Below, one piece after another: positions 8,501 to 13,433 of a DNA stretch of 16,697 bases. A program made the translations under genes and the position numbers. The stretch covers positions 1 through 16,697 of the forward strand of contig CALXSZ010000152.1 of assembly GCA_944391275.1 (NCBI GenBank). The letters are read 5' to 3'. The notes beneath the pieces are model-generated. The model did not search any database, was not told the DNA's origin, and saw only the letters and a list, made by a program, of their open reading frames with translations. Numbering within the stretch: position 1 is the first letter of the stretch; the number at the start of each line of letters is the position of its first letter. This DNA comes from an uncultured Syntrophomonadaceae bacterium (GTDB lineage Bacteria; Bacillota; Syntrophomonadia; Syntrophomonadales; Syntrophomonadaceae).

Positions 8501-9110
8501 GAAAATCCGCCAGCGCCTCCCAATCAACCATCGACGCCAAGTCTTCATAATCCCAAACCGCAATCTTACGGAGTTCGTGTGAAGTTCTGAATCCATCAAA
8601 GAAATGAACAAACGGCACGCTTCCTTTGATCGTAGCTAAATGCGCTACAGCGCCCAAATCCATAACTTCCTGCGGATTCACTGAAGCCAACATTGCATAA
8701 CCGGTGGAGCGACATGCCATCACATCCGAATGATCCCCAAAAATAGACAATGCGTGAGTCGCCAACGTACGAGCCGCTACATGAATCACCCCAGGAAGCC
8801 GTTCTCCGGCAACTTTATACATATTCGCAATCATCAACAACAAACCCTGGGAAGCGGTGAACGTTGTCGTCAGCGCTCCGGTCACCAGTGAACCATGCAC
8901 CGCTCCGGCTGCGCCGCCTTCCGACTGCATTTCCAATACTCTCACCGGTTGCCCAAAAATATTTTTCCGTCCTTTTGCAGACCATTCATCCACGAATTCG
9001 GCCATAACCGATGACGGGGTAATCGGGTAAATCCCCGCAACTTCGGTAAACGCATAGGCTACATGGGCCGCCGCGTTATTGCCGTCCATTGTCTTTAATT
9101 TTCTTTCCAT
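5550..9110 (-). CDS. nifJ: Pyruvate:ferredoxin (flavodoxin) oxidoreductase, single-chain
   Basis: 1186 aa, the usual length of homodimeric PFOR. It oxidises pyruvate with CoA to acetyl-CoA and CO2 and reduces ferredoxin, a central reaction in fermentative anaerobes; cytosolic. The N-terminal domain begins MDGNNAAAHVAYAFTEVAG and contains YPITPSS. The gamma-type region has LGSDGTVGANKNS. Two ferredoxin-type cluster motifs follow: C697-x2-C700-x2-C703-x3-C707-P and C753-x2-C756-x2-C759-x3-C763-P. The C-terminal thiamine-pyrophosphate domain has GACAGCGEAPY (about 818), NATGCTSIWGG, GGDGWAYDIGFGG (about 970) and VYSNTGGQSSKAS (about 1010), with a late Cys in YAPCINHG that completes the proximal cluster. 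The ATG at 9110 follows AAGGAGAAGG. The frame is open further upstream, but that part runs through the promoter. It is transcribed alone, with a leader of about 140 nt. Confidence 0.98.
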   Translation of the reverse strand: MERKLKTMDGNNAAAHVAYAFTEVAGIYPITPSSVMAEFVDEWSAKGRKNIFGQPVRVLEMQSEGGAAGAVHGSLVTGALTTTFTASQGLLLMIANMYKVAGERLPGVIHVAARTLATHALSIFGDHSDVMACRSTGYAMLASVNPQEVMDLGAVAHLATIKGSVPFVHFFDGFRTSHELRKIAVWDYEDLASMVDWEALADFRRRANVPDHPVLMGSAQNPDIFFQVRESCNRTYEAIPEIVEDYMHQVNQKLGTNYQLFNYYGAQDAQYVLVAMGSVCDTAQEVVDYLNKKGEKVGLITVHLYRPFSAKHLIAALPDTVEKIAVLDRTKEPGATGEPLYLDVVNALHDSQFKNVVIVGGRYGLSSKDTTPGAVLSAFRNLQQENPKNSFTISIIDDVTNLSLPITEEPDVAAPGTVACKFWGLGSDGTVGANKNSIKIIGDHTDLKVQAYFQYDSKKSGGVTISHLRFSPEEIRSTYYVSRADFVACHQDSYMQKYEIVQDIKPGGTFLLSSSCDTAEGLAKKLPAKVLRYIAQNQIKFYVCDAVRIAKELGLGNRTNMILQAAFFKLAKVIPIEDAVQYMKEAVVATYGRKGEKVVNMNIAAVDAGLENLKEIQVPDSWATATEEEKSVHVKGRSAELIRYVEEVMVPANAMVGDRLPVSAFIRNAGSALPPGTAAYEKRGIAVDVPEWIPENCIQCNQCALCCPHAAIRPFVFDAQERAAAPEGTVTVPMKGKGCEAYQFAIITSPLDCNGCDICVNVCPAKEKALVLKPLSEQLKEQPVFDYAVASVSEKDVPFAVSTVKGSQFKKPLLEFSGACAGCGEAPYAKLITQLFGERMHIANATGCTSIWGGSAPSTPYTVNAEGKGPAWANSLFEDNAEFGLGMEVAFKHRRALVKEQAAELLEIASADLKAAIEQWLAVYEDGAATEKAAPILKAALEKEMLENPVYHEKLQALYDKSDLFVKSSFWIFGGDGWAYDIGFGGLDHALASGENINVFVFDTEVYSNTGGQSSKASQLGQVGQFAAAGKNTKKKDLAQIAISYGYVYVAQVALGANPQQMLKAILEAEAYDGPSLIIAYAPCINHGPKIGMGRSIEIEKHAVAAGYWNIFRFDPRLEAEGKNPLSIDQKAPSENYQDFLMSEVRYSSLTLSFPERAAELFAKSEVNAKEKYEKLQKKKEMYDQK

Positions 9111-9143
9111 CGCGTTTTCCTTCTCCTTCTCCACCCATATTCC

Positions 9144-9157
9144 GGCGCTTTCGCACC
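9144..9157 (-). promoter_or_regulatory. GNRA-capped hairpin in the nifJ leader
   Basis: Read as minus-strand RNA this is GGUGC-GAAA-GCGCC: five pairs (one U-G) closed by a GAAA tetraloop. It is about 33 nt upstream of the nifJ start, just ahead of its ribosome binding site, and overlaps the first copy of the tandem repeat. Confidence 0.45.
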
Positions 9158-9177
9158 CATTCGCTTTCGCACCTATT
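9146..9177. repeat. Tandem 16-bp direct repeat in the nifJ 5' leader
   Basis: CGCTTTCGCACCCATT (9146-9161) is followed directly by CGCTTTCGCACCTATT (9162-9177), 15 of 16 bases identical. It lies between the nifJ promoter and its ribosome binding site. On the transcript each copy carries UGCGAAAGCG, a small GAAA-capped fold. Confidence 0.85.
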
Positions 9178-9255
9178 GGAGGATTCTCGATTCTTCCAAC
9201 AATCATCTTGGCATATTGCCGAATCTTATCGAAACTTTGCAAGATGTTTACATTT

Positions 9256-9284
9256 AGTATAAAGTATATTCCATTTCGCGTCAA
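9256..9284 (-). promoter_or_regulatory. Predicted promoter of nifJ
   Basis: TTGACG (9279-9284), a 17-base spacer and TATACT (9256-9261) on the minus strand, five of six matches in each element. The start point would be near 9249, leaving a leader of about 140 nt. Confidence 0.75.
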
Positions 9285-9418
9285 TATTTATCTTTATTTC
9301 ATGAAACAGGTTTTGTTTTTCGGAATATGTATCACTTTTTCTCGTTCTAGGCTTCTTTTGTGTAACACATTTTAAAAAAACTCACTCTATTGTATAGAAT
9401 TCATCCTCTTTTTTTATA

Positions 9419-9478
9419 GTCCTAAAAGAATTATTGGATAGGATTTAGCCTATATCGACTTTTTAGGACATTCCTATC
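9419..9478. repeat. Cluster of alternating TCCTA / TAGGA inverted repeats
   Basis: A perfect 9-bp inverted repeat GTCCTAAAA (9419-9427) / TTTTAGGAC (9461-9469) encloses ATAGG (9438-9442) / CCTAT (9449-9453). A further TCCTATC (9472-9478) is complementary to GATAGGA (9437-9443), so two inner pairings exclude each other. TCCTA or its complement occurs four times in 60 bases. There is no T run after it in either direction that would make a clear terminator. It lies just upstream of the TTGACA at 9491. Confidence 0.6.
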
Positions 9479-9490
9479 TTAAACAACGGA

Positions 9491-9520
9491 TTGACAAACG
9501 AAAAGTTTTTGATTTATAGG
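9491..9520 (+). promoter_or_regulatory. Possible distal promoter of the transporter gene
   Basis: Perfect TTGACA (9491-9496), an 18-base spacer and TATAGG (9515-9520). If used it would give a leader of about 300 nt. Confidence 0.35.
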
Positions 9521-9627
9521 CTCCCAAGTCTCTTTTTAGTGATTCTATGAGAGATATGGAGATTTTCTGCAATTTTCTTTTTTTCTCATTTCTTCGTCTT
9601 CTTTTCCCTAAAATACCTTTTTCTTTC

Positions 9628-9655
9628 TTGCTTTCCATGAAAAAAATATTATAAT
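9628..9655 (+). promoter_or_regulatory. Possible proximal promoter of the transporter gene
   Basis: TTGCTT (9628-9633), 16 bases, then a perfect TATAAT (9650-9655). The -10 element is strong and the -35 weak. It would give a leader of about 170 nt. Confidence 0.4.
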
Positions 9656-9829
9656 ATAGTGAGGAAACTATTACAACATAGTATGGAATCTATGATATTT
9701 TGTTCATCATTTGTTTTTCACAAAGCGATCACGAAACGCAAACAATCATTTTTTATACTTTTTTAGATCGCTTCTCCAGTCATAAACCTGTTCCTATCAT
9801 CCATATATTTTTGAGAAAGGAGAAATTTT

Positions 9830-11272
9830 ATGAAACGGCATTTGTACATCATTTTTTTTGCTATATCTATCTTATTCCTTTTTCCCAGTACCGCTTTCGC
9901 AGCTGAACACAGTAATTTAGGCGAGCTTCTTCCTATTTGGAGTATTCTTCCTTTTGTGGGAATGTTGTTATCCATTGCCATTTTCCCGCTCATTGCTCCG
10001 CATTGGTGGGAAAAAAATCAGCCGAAAGTCGCCGCTTTATGGTCCATGATTTTCCTGGTTCCATTTTGTATCGCTTTTGGACTTGGCGAAACGGTTTACC
10101 AATTGGTCGAAATTGTTTTTCTGGATTATATTCCTTTTATCGTTTTATTGTTTGGATTATTCGCCGTTGCCGGAGGAATCCATTTAAAAGGAACTCTTGC
10201 CGGCACGCCTAAAATGAACACACTGCTCCTTTTTATTGGGACATTGCTTTCCAGCTGGATCGGAACAACTGGATCCAGCATGTTAATGATTCGTCCTTTA
10301 ATTAAAGCGAATCATTGGCGTCAGAAGAAGGCGCATGTCGTCATCTTTTTCATCTTTCTTGTTTCTAATATCGGCGGTTGTTTGACGCCGGTCGGCGATC
10401 CGCCTTTATTATTAGGCTTTTTGCGCCATGTCCCTTTCTTTTGGACCATGCGTCTTTTCCCCATTATGATGCTTAATACGGTTATTTTATTAACGATCTT
10501 CTTCATATTGGACCACCGCTATCATAAACAAGAACTCGCAGAAGGTCGCAGCCCCGTTGACCCAGACGCTCCCAAAGAACCCTTAAAAATCGAGGGATTA
10601 CACAATTTAATCTTTCTTTTAATGATTATTGGCGCAGTGATCTTAAACGGCGCCGTTGTCAAATTCCCTTTCTTCGCCGATCAAGTAACGGGCGAATTAC
10701 ACGGCATTCCCATTGCCGGAGTGATTTTTCCATATAACAGCATTTTGGAAATCTTGATCATTTTGATCGCCGCTTTTCTTTCCTTAAAGACAACGGCTAC
10801 AAAAATTCGTAAGGAAAATCAATTCACGTGGGGTCCAATCCACGAGGTCGCCGTCCTTTTCGTTGGGATATTCATTACCATGATCCCCGCTTTAGCGATT
10901 CTAAAGGCGCGCGGCGCTTCTCTAGGTATAACGGACGCTGAGCACTTTTTCTGGTGTACGGGTATGTTGTCCAGTTTTTTAGACAACGCACCCACGTATT
11001 TAGTCTTTTTAACAACCGCCGGAGCCTTAGGAGAAACCGTCGGGGTGGCCACTTCGGTAGGTGTAATTCCGGAAACCATTTTAATGGCTATTTCCGCAGG
11101 GTCGGTGTTTATTGGAGCCAATACCTATATTGGTAACGCTCCGAACTTTATGGTCCGCTCAATTGCGGAAGAAAATGGCATTAAAATGCCTAGTTTCTTT
11201 GGGTACATGGCCTGGTCCCTCACCTGTTTAATCCCTGTTTTCATTTTAGACACATTGATCTTCTTTGTCTGA
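9830..11272 (+). CDS. Ion transporter of the IT superfamily (NhaD/ArsB-like, probable Na+/H+ antiporter)
   Basis: 480 aa integral membrane protein with many hydrophobic segments and an N-terminal signal-like stretch ending near AFA-AEHS (residues 22-28). Motifs of the ArsB/NhaD group are visible: TTGSSMLMIRPLIKAN at 146-161, NIGGCLTPVGDPPLLLG at 180-196, SSFLDNAPTY at 381-390 and NTYIGNAPN at 431-439. The two Gly/Asp/Asn-rich motifs lie about 200 residues apart, as expected for two inverted halves with re-entrant loops. Asp190 and Asp385 are likely to be important for ion binding. Homologues are usually annotated as sodium:proton antiporters, but the real substrate (Na+, an organic anion, or another ion) cannot be read from the sequence. 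AAAGGAG sits 7 bases before ATG. It is a single gene, convergent with ssrA. Confidence 0.82.
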   Translation: MKRHLYIIFFAISILFLFPSTAFAAEHSNLGELLPIWSILPFVGMLLSIAIFPLIAPHWWEKNQPKVAALWSMIFLVPFCIAFGLGETVYQLVEIVFLDYIPFIVLLFGLFAVAGGIHLKGTLAGTPKMNTLLLFIGTLLSSWIGTTGSSMLMIRPLIKANHWRQKKAHVVIFFIFLVSNIGGCLTPVGDPPLLLGFLRHVPFFWTMRLFPIMMLNTVILLTIFFILDHRYHKQELAEGRSPVDPDAPKEPLKIEGLHNLIFLLMIIGAVILNGAVVKFPFFADQVTGELHGIPIAGVIFPYNSILEILIILIAAFLSLKTTATKIRKENQFTWGPIHEVAVLFVGIFITMIPALAILKARGASLGITDAEHFFWCTGMLSSFLDNAPTYLVFLTTAGALGETVGVATSVGVIPETILMAISAGSVFIGANTYIGNAPNFMVRSIAEENGIKMPSFFGYMAWSLTCLIPVFILDTLIFFV

Positions 11273-11291
11273 CGTTTCGATCTATGTTTAG

Positions 11292-11323
11292 GCGCCTACT
11301 TTTCCCTTGCAAAAGATAGGCGC
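11292..11323 (+). terminator. Stem-loop after the transporter gene
   Basis: GCGCCTACTTTT (11292-11303) pairs with AAAAG-A-TAGGCGC (11311-11323), 12 bp with one bulged A and a 7-base loop, 19 nt after the transporter stop. The T run after the stem is missing (AACGTC follows), so it may protect the 3' end more than terminate. Confidence 0.45.
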
Positions 11324-11421
11324 AACGTCTATCAAATTATATACGCCAAAAGTTCTCTCAGCATTCAACACAGAAAAACACAAAAACGTATGGCAATGTC
11401 CTCTCAGCGTATTTTTCTTTA

Positions 11422-11445
11422 ATGCATCCATTTACAGGGATGCAT
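11422..11445. repeat. Short perfect inverted repeat between the transporter and ssrA
   Basis: ATGCATCC (11422-11429) and GGATGCAT (11438-11445) with an 8-base spacer, in the convergent gap. No T run follows on either strand. The role is unknown. Confidence 0.4.
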
Positions 11446-11463
11446 GATACTGTTGATAAAAAC

Positions 11464-11504
11464 AAAAATACCGAACCGATTAGGAAGTTACCAATCGGTT
11501 CGGT
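11464..11504 (-). terminator. Rho-independent terminator of ssrA
   Basis: A perfect 12-bp stem, ACCGAACCGATT with AATCGGTTCGGT (11470-11481 and 11493-11504), followed on the minus strand by ATTTTTGTTTTT. It begins 12 nt past the tmRNA CCA end. Confidence 0.92.
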
Positions 11505-11515
11505 TCATACTCTTT

Positions 11516-11868
11516 TGGTGGAGGCGAGGAGAATCGAACTCCTGTCCGAAGGAAAGACCAATAAGCTTTCTTCGAGCGCAGTTTGTGTTTGGTTTCGCCC
11601 TTCAACGGTCCACAAACAGACGGTTAAAAGCTATCTCCAGTTCATTTCCCCCTTTTTCTCCTGAAGAGCAAGAAAAAGAGGTACCCTCACAAAGTGACGC
11701 CCGACATCAGGCCGTGAGGAAACCTGAGCGGACGAGCAGCATTAAGCAGCTGCTAATTCAAACTTATCGTTTGCAGTTACTTTTATTTCTCGCCTTTTTT
11801 ACGATGTTGGCGACAACTCGGCTCGCTTACTTATCCATCTTTTCCCCCGTCGAAACCAGTACGCCCCC
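11516..11868 (-). ncRNA. ssrA: Transfer-messenger RNA (tmRNA)
   Basis: 353 nt. It rescues stalled ribosomes together with SmpB and tags the unfinished protein for proteolysis. The 5' end GGGGGCG pairs with CGCCTCC near the 3' end as a tRNA-like acceptor stem (7 pairs, one G-U), followed by A and an encoded CCA. The conserved GGTTTCGACGGGGG block is near the 5' end, and the T-arm GGAGTTCGATTCTCC near the 3' end. The tag frame runs from 11774 down to the TAA at 11742-11744 and encodes ANDKFELAAA (plus the Ala carried by tmRNA itself). It ends in AAA where most tags end in LAA. It starts 39 nt after smpB. I see no good promoter in that gap, so it is probably co-transcribed with smpB and processed, then ended by the strong hairpin at 11464-11504. 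Confidence 0.97.
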
Positions 11869-11907
11869 TTTTTTACTAACCCGCTGTCATAACACATCCA
11901 GAATCCC

Positions 11908-12381
11908 TTACCATGCTTGATTCCGGTCTTTCATCACCCGTTCTAAATGGCGCTTCACATCTTTTTCTGCCATATCATTCCGTTTATCGTATAATTTTTT
12001 CCCGATCGCAACGGCTACTTCCACTTTTGCCAAGCCATCTTTAAAATAAACTCTTAAGGGAATCAAGGTAAAACCGGATTCTTTTTGGACGCCTAACAAC
12101 TTGTCAATTTCTCGGCGATGCAGCAATAGTTTCTTTAAGCGCATCGGGTCTTGATTAAAGCGGTTTCCCTGCTCATAAGGGCTAATATGAAAATGAAAAA
12201 TCCATGCTTCCCCATTTTTAATTTGAACATAGGCGTCTTGCAAATTGCCTTTGCCCATTCGCAAAGACTTTACTTCCGTCCCCGCTAAAACCAGCCCCGC
12301 TTCATACGTATCTTTAATATGATATTCATGCCGGGCTTTGCGATTTTCTACAACCGATTTCACGCCCTTACGCTTTGCCAT
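11908..12381 (-). CDS. smpB: SsrA-binding protein SmpB
   Basis: 157 aa, the normal length. It binds the tRNA-like part of tmRNA and places it in the A site of stalled ribosomes. Visible features are the start MAKRKGVKSVVENRKARHEY, the OB-fold segment GLVLAGTEVKSLR (29-41), LHRREIDKL (87-95), LIPLRVYF (106-113), and the basic C-terminal tail from YDKRNDMAEKDVKRHLERVM that reaches into the mRNA channel. The ATG at 12381 has AAGGAG about 7 bases upstream. An in-frame ATG nine codons earlier lacks a ribosome binding site. It is directly upstream of ssrA on the same strand, a classic pairing, and driven by the promoter at 12424-12452. Confidence 0.97.
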   Translation of the reverse strand: MAKRKGVKSVVENRKARHEYHIKDTYEAGLVLAGTEVKSLRMGKGNLQDAYVQIKNGEAWIFHFHISPYEQGNRFNQDPMRLKKLLLHRREIDKLLGVQKESGFTLIPLRVYFKDGLAKVEVAVAIGKKLYDKRNDMAEKDVKRHLERVMKDRNQAW

Positions 12382-12423
12382 TATTTTCTCCTTTTTTGCT
12401 TTAAGCATACCGAAACTCTTTTT

Positions 12424-12452
12424 ATTGTAATTTTTCTCATATGGATTGTCAA
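12424..12452 (-). promoter_or_regulatory. Strong predicted promoter of smpB-ssrA
   Basis: Perfect TTGACA (12447-12452), a 17-base spacer and TACAAT (12424-12429) on the minus strand, giving a leader of about 35 nt. Phased A-tracts lie upstream of it (12473-12517). Confidence 0.78.
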
Positions 12453-12472
12453 GTATCCGACCCTGTCGTTCA

Positions 12473-12517
12473 TTTTTGAGTTTTTAGAGTTTTTGAAGAA
12501 TTTTTTCAAACTTTTTT
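12473..12517. promoter_or_regulatory. Phased A-tracts upstream of the smpB promoter
   Basis: Five runs of 5-6 T on the plus strand start at 12473, 12481, 12490, 12501 and 12512, so spacing is 8-11 bases, close to one helical turn. Such tracts bend DNA or act as UP elements. Here they lie about 20-65 bases upstream of the smpB -35 box. The remainder of the 390-base divergent gap (12382-12771) holds promoters for both sides and no gene I can support. Confidence 0.45.
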
Positions 12518-12553
12518 CTAATTTGTTATCTGCTTTTCGTTTTTTTGTTTTTA

Positions 12554-12562
12554 TGTTATACT
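12554..12562 (+). promoter_or_regulatory. Possible extended -10 promoter for the sigma factor gene
   Basis: TG-T-TATACT (12554-12562) fits an extended -10 element; no clear -35 is present. It could give basal transcription of the sigma factor with a leader of about 200 nt. Confidence 0.35.
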
Positions 12563-12700
12563 ACATTTAATTTAATTCAATTATTTTTTATTTTTTGATC
12601 CCAAAAAATGGAGATTTTCTTTTTGCACGAATCATTTCATTATGCATAAGCTTTTTAAAGAATAATTCAGCGGAAATTTTTTGAAATCACATAAGAAGAG

Positions 12701-12729
12701 GGAACTTTTCGCTCTTTCTTGTTGTCTAA
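12701..12729 (+). promoter_or_regulatory. ECF-type promoter upstream of its own sigma factor gene
   Basis: GGAACTT (12701-12707), 16 bases, then GTCTAA (12724-12729). This matches the RpoE/ECF-type consensus (GGAACTT, about 16 bases, GTCTAA or TCTGA). The start point would be about 37 nt before the sigma ATG. Autoregulation of this kind is the rule for ECF sigma factors. Confidence 0.6.
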
Positions 12730-12771
12730 TTACTAAGCGGTATAAAACTGCTTTGCTCAGGAAGTGTTTGG

Positions 12772-13353
12772 ATGGAAACAACAGAAGAACTGATTCTTTC
12801 CTCAAAAGAGGGCGATTTGTCCGCTTTTGAGAAGTTAGTCATGTTATATCAGGATCGCGTCTATACGCATTGTCTGCATTTGACGGGAAACTCTCATGAC
12901 GCACAAGATTTAGCGCAAGATGTTTTTATTCAGGCTTTCCGGAAAATTACATCTTTTCGAGGAGATTCTGATTTTGGTACATGGCTTCATCGAATTGCTG
13001 TGAATTTATGGATTAATCGTTTCCGTAAAAATAATAAAGTCACATTGATTTCTTATGATGAACCGGTATCAACAGGAGATGGAGAAATTACTCGGGAGTT
13101 TATTACAACGGAAAATTCTCCTCAAGATTTGGTTGAAGCTTCCGAACGTGCATTTATTGTGCAATCCGCTTTAGCAAAATTGCCGGAAGAATTCAAAGTG
13201 GTCGTCGTCTTAAGAGATTTAGAAGGGTATAGTTACGAAGAAATCGCTGAGATGGTTTCTTGTTCTTTGGGTACTGTAAAGTCTCGTATTAGTCGGGGAC
13301 GCAAACTTTTACGAAAACTCCTCATAGAAGCGGATGTTCAATCCATTCTTTAA
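12772..13353 (+). CDS. ECF (sigma-70 family, RpoE/SigW-like) RNA polymerase sigma factor
   Basis: 193 aa, a typical ECF length. Region sigma-2 covers about 20-88 with the hallmark DAQDLAQDVFIQAFRKI (43-59), FRGDSDFGTWLHRIAVN (62-78) and WINRFRK. A linker of about 40 residues follows. Region sigma-4 (about 128-180) has ALAKLPEEFKVVVVLRD, the helix-turn-helix GYSYEEIAEMVSCSLGTVKSR, and a basic end. Region 1.1 and sigma-3 are absent, as expected. AGGAAG lies 8-10 bases before ATG. Its gene is followed directly by a membrane anti-sigma factor and preceded by an ECF-type promoter, so it is likely held at the membrane until an envelope signal frees it, then boosts its own expression. Confidence 0.95.
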   Translation: METTEELILSSKEGDLSAFEKLVMLYQDRVYTHCLHLTGNSHDAQDLAQDVFIQAFRKITSFRGDSDFGTWLHRIAVNLWINRFRKNNKVTLISYDEPVSTGDGEITREFITTENSPQDLVEASERAFIVQSALAKLPEEFKVVVVLRDLEGYSYEEIAEMVSCSLGTVKSRISRGRKLLRKLLIEADVQSIL

Positions 13354-13433
13354 TTTTACGTATGAAATTTATTGAATCGGAGAACATGAAGATTGGCTGT
13401 GTAAACAGCATGATTACCTATAGAAAGCGAGAT

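Larger units (their letters stand above)
9285..9829. promoter_or_regulatory. Divergent regulatory region between nifJ and the transporter
   Basis: 545 AT-rich bases with no gene I can support. Contents: a set of TCCTA/TAGGA repeats (9419-9478), a possible TTGACA promoter (9491-9520), a second plus-strand promoter candidate (9628-9655) and a pyrimidine-rich stretch at about 9560-9635. The transporter ribosome binding site, AAAGGAG, ends 7 bases before its ATG. Confidence 0.45.

Noticed and set aside
9220..9256. Possible Rex-like operator downstream of the nifJ -10 (TTGCAAAGTTTCGATAA)
   Set aside because: The half-sites match the Rex consensus poorly and are not symmetric.
9111..9284. Open N-terminal extension of nifJ
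   Set aside because: It runs through the predicted promoter and the tandem repeat. PFOR proteins begin around MDGNNAAAHVAYAF, and AAGGAGAAGG precedes the ATG at 9110.
11422..11920. Open frames across the tmRNA gene
   Set aside because: They are incidental to a structured RNA with clear 5', 3' and tag features.
12382..12408. Nine-residue earlier start for smpB
   Set aside because: No ribosome binding site upstream; the promoter and AAGGAG fit the ATG at 12381.
13362..13433. Earlier start for the anti-sigma factor
   Set aside because: The 24 extra residues do not resemble the family and there is no ribosome binding site, although coupling to the sigma stop 8 bases away cannot be excluded.
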